64,000 nucleotides of DNA. Origin: Maribacter sedimenticola. Its GTDB lineage: Bacteria; Bacteroidota; Bacteroidia; Flavobacteriales; Flavobacteriaceae. The translations under genes were made by a program, and so were the position numbers. Shown one piece after another: positions 26,220-35,467 of the stretch (within the stretch, counting starts at the first letter, position 1; every line of letters starts with the position of its first letter). Under the pieces are notes generated by a model. The model did no database searches. It was not told where the DNA came from and saw only the letters and a program-made list of their open reading frames with translations. Location of the stretch: the NCBI RefSeq assembly GCF_900188415.1, contig NZ_FZNV01000003.1, positions 620,001 through 684,000 of the forward strand, written 5' to 3'.

Positions 26220-26455
26220 AGGTGGTTATTTTACGGTTGATATGTAACAAAATTATAGTCAACCATTTAGACTTTTTGACTGTACAAAGTAAATTGTTGC
26301 CTGTATTAAATATACGTTAACTTATTGACATAATGTAAGATAAATCCTATTTATTGTAAGAATGGTTGTGAATATTGTACTTCTAGATTCGCTGGATACC
26401 TCCTATCAATGGTATATAGTTAGCCTATATAAAACACTATTAAAGCCTTTTTCGC

Positions 26456-27892
26456 TTATATAAACTGTATCATGGATTCCTTAAATCTACTTTTAGGAGC
26501 ATCGCACACCGGACAAGAATAAGTTTCCTTAATATCCAAAAATTGTGTTCCTGCCGGTATTCCATTAATTTCATCACCCAATGTTTCATCATATACGGTA
26601 AAACAGTCCGTACATTGAAAAATGCTCCGTTCCTTATCCTGTACTTCAACTTGGGCAGTTTCTTCTTCATTGACCACCGTACCCAATTGTTCAAAATACA
26701 TTTTACTCAACTCCATTAAAAGACCGGGGAGCTCAATTTTATCAATATCCTGGGCGTAGGTAAGATAATGCTGGCTATTGGGATCAAAATGCTCAAAATG
26801 TAGCACATTGTAGGTTGGTCTTACCTCAAATTCCTGTACCAATGTCGGCAAATTATTTTTTTCTATAATTACCGATGCAAAATGAGATCGTTTACCAACT
26901 TCATTACTAATACCAAAGGTAAGACCATAAGTACTAATGTCATTTTGGTCAAAACTACGTACCAAATATTTCTTCAGCTCCAGCGCCTCCCCATCATCTA
27001 TAGGAACATGCCAGTTCATCTCTAGCTGTGAATGCCTTACATTGATTCCCCTTTTACCTAAAAACCGTTCCAGTTCCGGTCTACTGGATTTTTTGATTCC
27101 TTTTACAACAAAGGACTTCCAAGGGGTAATGCATATTTTACCAATGCTGTTGTCCAAGCAAAACCCACAGAACTCTTTTAGAAAGGAGAGGTCATATTTG
27201 TTGTTTCGCCAATAAAGCCCTAGCCAATAAGAATCCAGTCCCATTCTGTTCATTCCCTCGTAATATGGAAAAGTTTGAAAAGGCACCTTAAGCTCTTTCT
27301 CCATGGTTTTGTTATTGGTTTCAAGATTTTTGTTCATGATATAAAACAACTCGTCCACATCTGCTATATCTTCCTGAAACTCCTCTATTTGCCTTGAAAC
27401 AGAATTAATATCCCAACTATAGATCAATACAGGATAAAAGGCGGCGGACTTCCAATGGGGAAGCTTTATATTTAAATACCAATAATCTTCACTTTCCGAA
27501 GCAATAAAATTAAGATTGCCATTGAATATGGGAACCAAGCGCTGTTTGGGATCCGTGATGTTGATCTTGAGTTTGGGCTGAAAATCAAAACCTTCCAAAA
27601 TATACAGGTAGGTAGAGCCTTTTAACCAGTGGGTCATATCAAAAATATCTGCGGAAACATAAGAACTTACAATATTTTGAAATGACCGCTCCCCAATAAT
27701 ATCCGTATTGAATTTTGAGATGCTTTCCAGTTGCTCTTCCTTGGCGTCCTTTAACGGAAATAAAATATCCTGTCTTGAACCAAAATTAACATGGGTCAGC
27801 CCAGCGGACTCCAGCATGGTAATAATGTCCTTTAATTCTCCCGGTGAGGTTACGCCACCTTTGATCAATATTCTATGAAGATCATCGTTCAT
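26456..27892 (-). CDS. Rubredoxin-tailed protein with degenerate nitrite/sulfite-reductase-like domains
   Basis: This 478-residue protein lies 11 bases downstream of nasA. Its start, RILIKGGVTSPGELKDIITMLESAGLTHVNFGSRQDILFPL, resembles the ferredoxin-like half-domain of nitrite and sulfite reductases, and a second such region covers about residues 300-400. The cysteine clusters that hold siroheme and [4Fe-4S] in real reductases are absent. The C-terminal 55 residues are a complete rubredoxin: FQCTDCFTVYDETLGDEINGIPAGTQF and YSCPVCDAPKSRF with the two CxxC iron knuckles. I infer that it hands electrons to the nitrate reductase or couples it to nitrite reductase. It is unlikely to reduce nitrite itself. 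Confidence 0.75.
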   Translation of the reverse strand: MNDDLHRILIKGGVTSPGELKDIITMLESAGLTHVNFGSRQDILFPLKDAKEEQLESISKFNTDIIGERSFQNIVSSYVSADIFDMTHWLKGSTYLYILEGFDFQPKLKINITDPKQRLVPIFNGNLNFIASESEDYWYLNIKLPHWKSAAFYPVLIYSWDINSVSRQIEEFQEDIADVDELFYIMNKNLETNNKTMEKELKVPFQTFPYYEGMNRMGLDSYWLGLYWRNNKYDLSFLKEFCGFCLDNSIGKICITPWKSFVVKGIKKSSRPELERFLGKRGINVRHSQLEMNWHVPIDDGEALELKKYLVRSFDQNDISTYGLTFGISNEVGKRSHFASVIIEKNNLPTLVQEFEVRPTYNVLHFEHFDPNSQHYLTYAQDIDKIELPGLLMELSKMYFEQLGTVVNEEETAQVEVQDKERSIFQCTDCFTVYDETLGDEINGIPAGTQFLDIKETYSCPVCDAPKSRFKESMIQFI

Positions 27893-27903
27893 AACATTAT
27901 TGC

Positions 27904-30900
27904 TTAATTTGCCAGTACAAGTTGACCCTTTAATAATTCCTTTATTTCAGGTTTACAACTACCGCACCCAAGACCGGCGCCCGTTTCTGAACATAATTTG
28001 TTGAAATCGGTACAGCCGCCATGAATGGCGTCGTTAATATTACCTTCTCCTACCTGACTACAAGAGCAGACCAGTTTACCTTTTAAAGGAGTTGACGTAG
28101 AAGCTCCCCTTAATAATTCGTCCCTTTTTTCGGATAGTTCAATTTCTTCTTCTATAAGTCTCTTGAACTCCGCAAATTCATTTTTGTCCCCCATTAAAAT
28201 AGCCCCTTTCAAGGTATCGTCCTTAACGATGCATTTTTTATAAAAACGTTTGCTTACATCCATCAATATAATTTCCTCATAAGTGGTATCTCCTATGGGA
28301 GCATTTACCATACCTATACTACAGAGATCAAGGTTTTCAAATTTTAAAATATTCATTAATACCGACCCATTGTATATACTGCTAAAATCCCCTAGGATAA
28401 AATTGGCGGCTATATCTGCCTGTTGCTCTGCAGCGGATGTTATCCCAAAAAGAGAATTGTTGTATTCCGCAATTTCCCCCAAGGCAAAGATAGATGGGTC
28501 TGTGCTCTGTAAATACGAATTGACCACCACACCTCTACGTGTTTTTATACCGGTCTGTTTGGCCAATTCTATATTTGGCCGGGTACCAATGGCATAAACA
28601 ATGGCATTGCATTGAATGGTACGCCCTGTCTTTAAGTTTACCAAAAGGGTATGCTTTAGCCCTTTATCCTCAAAAACGGTACTAACCTCATTATCAAAAT
28701 ATAGATTGATGCCCCTTTCAGAAACATCTTCTGCCAATAACCGACTTGCCACACTATCCAATTGCCGTTCCATTAATCTTGGTGCACGCTGAATGATACT
28801 GATGTTAATGTCTATTTTTTTGAGTGCCGCGGCAAGTTCCAGGCCCAATAGTCCACCGCCCACGATCACCACATTTTGTTCTTTTGCAGGCAAGCCAGTT
28901 TCTAAAAGGTATTTTCTCAATTTATCCGCATCTCCCCGTTCGCGCATCGTAAAACGACCTGGTAGCTGTATCTGCACATCACTTGGTATAAAAGCCCTAC
29001 TACCCGTTGCCATGATCAATAGATCATAGGAATGCTGAACTCCCATACTATCCGTAACCTTCTTATTGGTACTATCGATACTATCTATACCTATACCCGG
29101 GTGCAGTTCCACATCAAGTTTTTGCAATTCTCCTTCCTTTAATTTTTCCAAAGCCTCCCAAGACAGTTCATCACTTACATATTCCGGCAATAGTACCCTG
29201 TTATAGAATGGGTCTTTTTCCTTGGAAAAGACATGAAGGGAATCAATTGAGTTCTTTTCCCTATATGATTGTATAAATCTATACGCAGCGGCTCCTGCAC
29301 CAATGACGATGATGTTCTGTCTTACTTTTTCAAATTTGGTGACCTCTACAGCACAATACTTAAAATCTGGCTCCTTGGAAACCGGATCTACCAAATCATT
29401 GGTAAGGTTGTTGGCCCTGCCAAAATCATTGTTCAATACTTTGCCCCAGTGCATGGGCAAGAATACCACCGATTCCTTTATATCATAGTTTAATTGAACC
29501 TTTACCTGTACACTGCCCCTTCTGCTCCTAACCACTGCAATGTCTCCTTCCTTGATCTTTCTTAGGTAAGCATCTACCGCGTTCATTTCCAAATAAGGGT
29601 GGGGAATATGGGTCAGCAGACGTTTTACCTTGCCCGTTTTTGTCCTGGTATGCCATTGATCCCTTACCCTGCCGGAATTTAATATCAATGGGTAGTCCCC
29701 ATTGGTCTCTTCAGATTTATTATATAATGTTGAAGGCGCGTTGAAATGGGCCTTTTTATCGTTTGTAAAAAACTTAAGGTCCGTAAATAGTCTTGGTGTA
29801 CCCTTGTGTGTTTTGTGCGGAACAGGCCATTGAAAGCTTCCTTCGTTGATCAGCCGTTCATATGATAATCCAGAAATATCTATTTCCGTTCCTTTTGTCA
29901 ACAGGCAATGTTCATCATAGACTTCACTACTGTTTTTATAATCAAAACCATGGTAACCCATTGCCTGTGCAAATCGCCATAAAATTTCCGCGTCCGGAAG
30001 GGCTTCGCCCGGGGCATCTATTACTTTAGGCAAATAACTGATTCTTCTTTCCGAATTGGTCATGGTACCTTCTTTTTCCAACCATCCAGCGGCCGGTAGC
30101 AATAGATCTGCATATTTAGTGGTCTCGGAATTATGCGAAATATCCTGTACCACTACAAATTTTGCGTTTTTAAGAGCCTTTTCTACCTTTTTTACGTTGG
30201 GCATACTAACAACAGGATTGGTACAAATAATCCATACGGCCTTCATTTTTCCACTCTCAAGGGCATCGAACATTTCCGTAGCGGTATACCCTGGCTCTGG
30301 TTGTATCTCTCCACCACCCCAAAATTCCGCAACTTCCTTTCTGTGTGCCGCATTAGCCAAATCCTTGTGTGCGGCCAATAAACTGGCCATACCGCCCACT
30401 TCCCTGCCACCCATTGCATTTGGCTGTCCCGTTAGGGAAAAAGGACCACAACCGGGTTTTCCAATTTGTCCGGTCAATAGCGATAGGTTCAATAACGATA
30501 CATTTTTTGCCACACCGATCACGCTTTGGTTTAGTCCCATGGTCCACATACTAATGAACTTTTTGGCATTGCCTAAATATTCGGCAGCCTTACGGATATC
30601 TGATGCGCCAATGCCACACTTTTTTGCGGCCTCTTTAATACTAAGCGCAAATGCCGTCTCCTTCACCGCGTTATAGTTAACGGTATGCTTTTTAATAAAT
30701 GCCGTATCTATTTTACGCTTTTCTATGAGCCTACGTGCAATGGCATTGAATAATATTACATCCGTACCGGGTAAAATTTGTAAATGAAGATCGGCGCCCG
30801 CGCAAGTTTGCGTTTTTCTGGGATCTACTACAATGATCTTTACATTTGGATTTTCTTCCTTATGCTTTTCAAGCCTGCGATACAAGATGGGATGGCACCA

Positions 30901-31434
30901 GGCAGGATTTGCACCGGCAATTAAAAAACAGTCCGCCAATTCTATATCCTCATATGAAATAGGTACAGAATCCTCCCCTAAGGTCTTTTTATAGCCCACC
31001 ACGGCCGAACTCATACACAGCCTGGAATTGGTGTCGATATTATTGGTACCTATAAACCCTTTCGTTAACTTATTCACTAGATAATATTCCTCTGTAAGGC
31101 ATTGCCCGGAGACATAAAACCCAACACTATCCGGACCATGTTTGGCAATGATACTTTTAAATACCGCAGCAGCACGCTCAAAAGCCGTGTCCCAATTTAT
31201 TCGTTGTAAAGGATGATTGCGACTCCATTTCATTTCTGGATACATAATACGATCTGTCGTATCCTGAGCTACATAATTAAGGTTACGCCCTTTTGTACAA
31301 AGCATACCCTTATTTGAAGGATAATCCGGATTTCCGTCTACGGAAATTGTACCCTTATTGTCCACATTGACCAACATACCGCAGCCAACCCCGCAATAGG
31401 AACAAATTGTCTTATGTGTCTTTTTTATACTCAT
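27904..31434 (-). CDS. nasA: Assimilatory nitrate reductase fused to FAD-NAD(P)H reductase and BFD domain
   Basis: This protein of about 1176 residues reduces nitrate to nitrite in the cytoplasm. The first 720 residues are a molybdopterin oxidoreductase with an N-terminal [4Fe-4S] site (CSYCGVGCG, then CTKG) and the family segments QPNAMGGREVGGM and RVRDQWHTRTKTGKV. A pyridine-nucleotide/FAD reductase domain follows (NIIVIGAGAAAYRF, VVIVGGGLLGLELAAAL, ALGEIAEY), and the last 60 residues are a BFD-type [2Fe-2S] domain with CSCSQVGEGN and GLGCGSCKPE. In Bacillus the catalytic and electron-transfer parts are separate NasC and NasB; here they are one chain. I chose the start at 31434 (MSIKKTHKTICSYCG); the frame is open 78 bases further. 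A perfect 30-base palindrome lies 44-73 bases upstream of the start. Confidence 0.93.
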   Translation of the reverse strand: MSIKKTHKTICSYCGVGCGMLVNVDNKGTISVDGNPDYPSNKGMLCTKGRNLNYVAQDTTDRIMYPEMKWSRNHPLQRINWDTAFERAAAVFKSIIAKHGPDSVGFYVSGQCLTEEYYLVNKLTKGFIGTNNIDTNSRLCMSSAVVGYKKTLGEDSVPISYEDIELADCFLIAGANPAWCHPILYRRLEKHKEENPNVKIIVVDPRKTQTCAGADLHLQILPGTDVILFNAIARRLIEKRKIDTAFIKKHTVNYNAVKETAFALSIKEAAKKCGIGASDIRKAAEYLGNAKKFISMWTMGLNQSVIGVAKNVSLLNLSLLTGQIGKPGCGPFSLTGQPNAMGGREVGGMASLLAAHKDLANAAHRKEVAEFWGGGEIQPEPGYTATEMFDALESGKMKAVWIICTNPVVSMPNVKKVEKALKNAKFVVVQDISHNSETTKYADLLLPAAGWLEKEGTMTNSERRISYLPKVIDAPGEALPDAEILWRFAQAMGYHGFDYKNSSEVYDEHCLLTKGTEIDISGLSYERLINEGSFQWPVPHKTHKGTPRLFTDLKFFTNDKKAHFNAPSTLYNKSEETNGDYPLILNSGRVRDQWHTRTKTGKVKRLLTHIPHPYLEMNAVDAYLRKIKEGDIAVVRSRRGSVQVKVQLNYDIKESVVFLPMHWGKVLNNDFGRANNLTNDLVDPVSKEPDFKYCAVEVTKFEKVRQNIIVIGAGAAAYRFIQSYREKNSIDSLHVFSKEKDPFYNRVLLPEYVSDELSWEALEKLKEGELQKLDVELHPGIGIDSIDSTNKKVTDSMGVQHSYDLLIMATGSRAFIPSDVQIQLPGRFTMRERGDADKLRKYLLETGLPAKEQNVVIVGGGLLGLELAAALKKIDINISIIQRAPRLMERQLDSVASRLLAEDVSERGINLYFDNEVSTVFEDKGLKHTLLVNLKTGRTIQCNAIVYAIGTRPNIELAKQTGIKTRRGVVVNSYLQSTDPSIFALGEIAEYNNSLFGITSAAEQQADIAANFILGDFSSIYNGSVLMNILKFENLDLCSIGMVNAPIGDTTYEEIILMDVSKRFYKKCIVKDDTLKGAILMGDKNEFAEFKRLIEEEIELSEKRDELLRGASTSTPLKGKLVCSCSQVGEGNINDAIHGGCTDFNKLCSETGAGLGCGSCKPEIKELLKGQLVLAN

Positions 31435-31477
31435 GGTATATGAAATGAGATGCAGTAGATAATTCTTATGCAAATTA

Positions 31478-31507
31478 AAAAAAGTACGTATAAATACGTA
31501 CTTTTTT
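31478..31507. promoter_or_regulatory. NarL-type 7-2-7 inverted repeat before nasA
   Basis: TACGTATAAATACGTA (31485-31500) has two perfect TACGTAT half-sites separated by two bases. The symmetry continues on both sides, giving exact 14-base arms around the central AA. The centre lies about 58 bases before the nasA start. The same motif occurs before nirB, narK, nrtA and the response regulator gene. Confidence 0.75.
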
Positions 31508-31664
31508 ATCATAATTGTTCGGCATTAAATCGTTTATTTCGCAATTAAAATGATCAATTGTTGAGATTTAAACAATTCGCTGTCCATAAAATGGCTCGTT
31601 GAACTTTTATTGTTGCACTACTATGCAAATGGTTTAGTAAGACAATATGTTGGTAACAGCTTTA

Positions 31665-32327
31665 TTAGATCAAATTATATTTCTGTGATTTTTTAGAAAG
31701 GTCTATCAGGTTTTTCACATCCATTTTACGCATTAAATTAAAACGGTGGGTTTCAATGGTTCGCTTGCTATTTTGAAGTTTTTCCGAAATCTGTTGATTG
31801 GTCAGACCTGAGAGAACAAGTTCTAGAACTTTAAGCTCTTTATTGGTAAGATCAAACACATTTTCCCCTTTGGACTTTGGCGATTCCTCTTTGACCAACG
31901 GCTTGTTGGCTCCCAATAAATTATTGACCAGTACATTACTTATATCTCCACTAAAATACTTTCCGCCATCCCTTACCGTATGTATGGCTTTTATAAATTC
32001 CGTTTTGTCCGTATCCTTAAGCAAATAGCCATTGGCCCCGGCACTGATGGACTTTAAAATATATTCTTCAGAATCATGCATGCTCAATATAATGCATTTT
32101 ACATCGGTATTGGTTTTTGTGAGTTCCTCTACCGCATCTATACCGTTCATAACAGGCATTCGTATATCTATAATCAATAAATCTGGGGTTAGTTGACCAA
32201 CCATTTCTATGGCTTCCTTACCGTTTGATGCCTCTCCTATAACCTTTAAATCACTTTCAGACTCCAATAAAGAGCGTATACCATCTCTCACCAAAGCATG
32301 ATCATCAACCAAAACAATTCTCGTCAT
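31665..32327 (-). CDS. NarL/LuxR-type response regulator
   Basis: This 220-residue regulator has a receiver domain (residues about 3-120) with the acidic pocket Asp8-Asp9 and the phospho-acceptor Asp54 in LLIIDIRMPVMNG, and the conserved Lys in YLLKDTDK. A LuxR-type DNA-binding domain follows (about 155-215) with LTNKELKVLELVLSGLTNQQISEKLQNSKRTIETHR. It lies between the nasA unit and the porin gene, inside the nitrate island. The NarX-like kinase at 45202-47028 is the best partner, although it is 13 kb away. A 7-2-7 repeat at 32341-32356, 14 bases before its start, suggests self-regulation. Confidence 0.88.
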   Translation of the reverse strand: MTRIVLVDDHALVRDGIRSLLESESDLKVIGEASNGKEAIEMVGQLTPDLLIIDIRMPVMNGIDAVEELTKTNTDVKCIILSMHDSEEYILKSISAGANGYLLKDTDKTEFIKAIHTVRDGGKYFSGDISNVLVNNLLGANKPLVKEESPKSKGENVFDLTNKELKVLELVLSGLTNQQISEKLQNSKRTIETHRFNLMRKMDVKNLIDLSKKSQKYNLI

Positions 32328-32340
32328 TTCACTTAAAATA

Positions 32341-32356
32341 TAGGTAATTATACGTA
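32341..32356. promoter_or_regulatory. 7-2-7 inverted repeat before the NarL-like gene
   Basis: TAGGTAATTATACGTA has one perfect ATACGTA half and one half with two changes, with the same two-base spacer as at nasA. It lies 14-29 bases before the start of the response regulator gene, where it could serve in autoregulation. Confidence 0.5.
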
Positions 32357-32454
32357 ATACGCTAAATTACATATATTTTTACATATGAAAATATGGTCCA
32401 TACACTCTTTGTTGCATGGACCATTTGCTTTTTATTCATTCTGTATTGAAAATA

Positions 32455-33738
32455 CTATTCCTTTGAGGTGTTCAAAAATTGTGGCTTTATCGTCAATTGT
32501 ACCCATGCCCAATTTTGACTACTTGCCGCAAGGTCTTCAGAAATGCCCTTAAGTTCATACATACCGTCCGCTGCAAAAAGCTGTGAATATCCTATGGCCA
32601 AACCATAGCCGTTGAATCCTTTTGAGAATACCACATCTATTTCCGTTCCCAAAGATTTTTCGCCGCTGGGCAAATCCTGTTGCCCACTAAAATTCAATGC
32701 CTTTACCAATAAACTAGATTTGTTCCCTAAATTAAACTTGGCACTGGCGTGGATATCGGTTAAACCTACACTATTTGCATGGTTGCCCACATAGAAGTAA
32801 TCCATAAATCCATTAAATTTATGATTCGTGCCATAAAGGGGGAAAAAAGCTTCGGTCTTATCAATAGTATCGGTTTTGTTACCACTGATTATTTCAGTTC
32901 CCAATCCTAACATAATCTTGTCACTGGCTTTGTAGCCCAGTTCCAGCCCCAGTAAATAAGCTCCGCCTACTTTTACACTGTTCTGCCTTTCCCCGGTCTG
33001 TAAAAACAAATTGGCACTGGCATTGAACTTCCCTTCCTTAAAGGCCAAATGAGTACCCAAGGTCTGTAGGCTACTTATCCCGTCTGCCACACCTTGGCCA
33101 TCAAAATTTTGAAACCCGTTATTGAGCGCCAGAAAACTAGCCGAAAAACCTGTCCATTGTTGTTTGGCATAAAGGTATTGCATGGTTTTATACGTAAAGA
33201 ACCCTGCTGTATTATATGCCGTACCAACCGATTGAAAGCCTGTAGGGTTATCAAAATCCTGACTAAATGCCAAACCTACATCAAGTAAAAATTTATCTTT
33301 CTTATATTTCAACAATGCGGCATCATGGTTTCTACCTTGCTGTGCCCAATCTAACCCGCCAAATATGCGTTGGTCATCATATGAAATAATTTGCCTTCCC
33401 AGTTTAGTGGACCAGCCTTTTCCCAAGTTAATATTGGCCCAAGCTTCAAAAACCGCAAAGGAATCATTTTGGTCATCTGGTAAAATTTGCCTGTTCTCCC
33501 CCCATACCATTACATCTTGTATACTCAAATAAAACTGGTAGGCATCAAGTGCATAAGCGGCGTTTAACCTAGCGCGTGTAGAAATGGCAAACCCGGCATC
33601 TGCCTCATCTGCTATTAATGTGCCGAAACCATGTCTGTATTCCGTTCTTGGCCTAAACTGCCCATCTAATGTAAATTGTGCATTAATTGTATTGATGGCT
33701 ATAACCAAAAAGGCAATAATTACGTATTGTTTTTTCAT
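32455..33738 (-). CDS. Alginate-export-type outer-membrane porin in the nitrate ABC operon
   Basis: This 427-residue protein has a signal peptide (cleaved after INAQ) and the beta-strand pattern of the alginate export family, with the opening FTLDGQFRPRTEYRHGFG and the LGRQIISYDDQRIFGGLDWAQQGRNHDA stretch that marks the group. It should form a single-chain barrel of about 18 strands in the outer membrane. The name is historical: this gene is the last of the nrt operon, 35 bases after an ATPase gene, so a channel for nitrate is the best inference. There are no alginate genes in the window. Confidence 0.75.
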   Translation of the reverse strand: MKKQYVIIAFLVIAINTINAQFTLDGQFRPRTEYRHGFGTLIADEADAGFAISTRARLNAAYALDAYQFYLSIQDVMVWGENRQILPDDQNDSFAVFEAWANINLGKGWSTKLGRQIISYDDQRIFGGLDWAQQGRNHDAALLKYKKDKFLLDVGLAFSQDFDNPTGFQSVGTAYNTAGFFTYKTMQYLYAKQQWTGFSASFLALNNGFQNFDGQGVADGISSLQTLGTHLAFKEGKFNASANLFLQTGERQNSVKVGGAYLLGLELGYKASDKIMLGLGTEIISGNKTDTIDKTEAFFPLYGTNHKFNGFMDYFYVGNHANSVGLTDIHASAKFNLGNKSSLLVKALNFSGQQDLPSGEKSLGTEIDVVFSKGFNGYGLAIGYSQLFAADGMYELKGISEDLAASSQNWAWVQLTIKPQFLNTSKE

Positions 33739-33773
33739 ATTCTAATTCTTTAAATAATAAAAAGTGTTGCTGG

Positions 33774-34598
33774 TTAGTGTTCTAAAAAGTCTATTAAATG
33801 TTTACGATAGGTGTAGTAATCCTCATGATCCAAAACAGATTTCCTTGTTCGTGGCCTATCAAAATCTATAGCGAGTATGTCGCCAATTTTGGCCCTTGGC
33901 CCACTGGTCATCATAACGACACGGTCCGCAAGAAATATTGCTTCGTCAACATCATGTGTGATCATTACGGCGGTAATTTTTTCTTTATTCCAGATTTCTA
34001 TGAGGATATCCTGAAGTTCTCCGCGGGTCAAGGAATCTAGCATTCCAAAGGGTTCGTCCAATAACAATACTTTTGGTTTTATGGCAAATGCGCGGGCAAT
34101 ACCTACCCTTTGCTGCATACCTTGAGAGAGTTCAGATGCCTTTTTGTGAAAATCCTTTTCAAGGCCTACCTTTTGCAAATAGTATTTTGCAATATCATGT
34201 CGTTGATTTTTTGTGGCGTGTGGAAATACCTGATCAACGCCCAAAAGCACATTTTGGAATGCGGTCATCCATGGCATTAAACTTGGTGCCTGAAATATTA
34301 CCCCACGGTCAGGCCCCGGTCCGGTAACAGGTTTTCCCAGCACGGATATATTTCCTCCGGAAATAGGGTTCAACCCAGCTATCATGGACAACATTGTAGT
34401 TTTTCCGCAGCCGGAATGCCCAATTATAGTGACAAATTCTTCCTTTAATATCTGAAGGTTCAAATCCTCTAAAACCACATAATCGCCTTTTGGCGTAGGA
34501 TATACCTTTTTAAGCTCAGATAGGTCCAACATAACCTTGGACGGATACACAATACCGTTTTCAGTATAGGTTTTATTTTGTTCTATTAGTGTATTCAT
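33774..34598 (-). CDS. nrtD: Nitrate ABC transporter ATP-binding protein
   Basis: This 274-residue ATPase drives import through the NrtB permease. It has Walker A GHSGCGKTT (about residues 59-67), the Q-loop, the signature LSQGMQQRV (slightly changed from LSGGQ), Walker B VLLLDEPFG and the switch histidine in ITHDVDEA. It is about 40 percent like its upstream neighbour by eye; together they form the heteromeric ATPase pair seen in nitrate, bicarbonate and cyanate importers. The start follows the previous stop by 11 bases. The symbol follows the cyanobacterial convention and the C/D order is arbitrary. Confidence 0.85.
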   Translation of the reverse strand: MNTLIEQNKTYTENGIVYPSKVMLDLSELKKVYPTPKGDYVVLEDLNLQILKEEFVTIIGHSGCGKTTMLSMIAGLNPISGGNISVLGKPVTGPGPDRGVIFQAPSLMPWMTAFQNVLLGVDQVFPHATKNQRHDIAKYYLQKVGLEKDFHKKASELSQGMQQRVGIARAFAIKPKVLLLDEPFGMLDSLTRGELQDILIEIWNKEKITAVMITHDVDEAIFLADRVVMMTSGPRAKIGDILAIDFDRPRTRKSVLDHEDYYTYRKHLIDFLEH

Positions 34599-34609
34599 TT
34601 TTTTGATTT

Positions 34610-35449
34610 TTAGGCTACAAAGCTTTTGGGAAGTATATCCGGTAATACATATTCCTCTTGTGAAACCGTTTTCCTTTGATTTCCAATATCCATAAGATAT
34701 GCTATGATTTCATTCCTGGTTTTCTTGTAATTGGGATTGTCGTTCATCGCTGTTTTATCGCGTGGCCGCTCAATGTCTATCTTAAATTCCGGACCAAGTG
34801 TTGCATTTGGGCCCGGCTTAAGTGGAATTATACGATCTGCCATATAAATACCCTCATCCACATCATTGGTAATCAATAGTGCGGTACGCTTATCCTGACT
34901 CCAAATGTTCAGGATTTCATCCTGTAGGTTCCCTCGGGTCAAAGCATCCAGTGCCCCTAATGGTTCGTCCATGATAATCATCTCCGGATTCATGGCCAAG
35001 GCCCTGGCCACGGCAACACGTTGCCTCATACCCCCTGATAATTCCTTGGGCCTTTTATTGATCGCCGGACTTAGACTTACCATGGCGACATAATCTTTTA
35101 CCCGTTGCCTCAAAGCCATCTTATTCTCCTGGGGAAATGCTTCCTTCACGGCCATATAAATATTTTGGCCCACGGTCAGCCAAGGCAAAAGCGAGTAGTT
35201 CTGAAAAATTACACCTCGCTCATGGCTGGTGCCTACAACAGGGGCCCCCTTAAAAAGTACCTCACCGCTAGTTGGCTTTAAAAGCCCATTGATAAGATTT
35301 ACCAATGTTGTTTTGCCACTGCCGGTAAAACCTACTATAGCAACGAACTCACCCTCTTCTATAGTAAGGTTAATGTTAGAAAGTACGTTCGTAACATTGT
35401 CGCCATAGCCGTAACTCTTATAGATATTATTTAATTCTAAATATGCCAT
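34610..35449 (-). CDS. nrtC: Nitrate ABC transporter ATP-binding protein
   Basis: This 279-residue ATPase has Walker A GFTGSGKTT, signature LSGGMRQRV, Walker B MIIMDEPLG and the D-loop ALDALT. After the core (about residues 1-245) it has a short tail with NPNYKKTRNEIIAYLMD. It lacks the fused substrate-binding domain found on cyanobacterial NrtC, so it is a plain ATPase. It is preceded by nrtB (18 bases) and followed by the second ATPase gene (11 bases). The nitrate substrate is inferred from context. Confidence 0.85.
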   Translation of the reverse strand: MAYLELNNIYKSYGYGDNVTNVLSNINLTIEEGEFVAIVGFTGSGKTTLVNLINGLLKPTSGEVLFKGAPVVGTSHERGVIFQNYSLLPWLTVGQNIYMAVKEAFPQENKMALRQRVKDYVAMVSLSPAINKRPKELSGGMRQRVAVARALAMNPEMIIMDEPLGALDALTRGNLQDEILNIWSQDKRTALLITNDVDEGIYMADRIIPLKPGPNATLGPEFKIDIERPRDKTAMNDNPNYKKTRNEIIAYLMDIGNQRKTVSQEEYVLPDILPKSFVA

Positions 35450-35467
35450 TTGCTTTGAATTTTTTGG

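Noticed and set aside
30056..30676. A 206-residue open frame on the plus strand inside nasA
   Set aside because: It is antisense to the well-conserved molybdopterin domain and shows no family features; it is a shadow frame.
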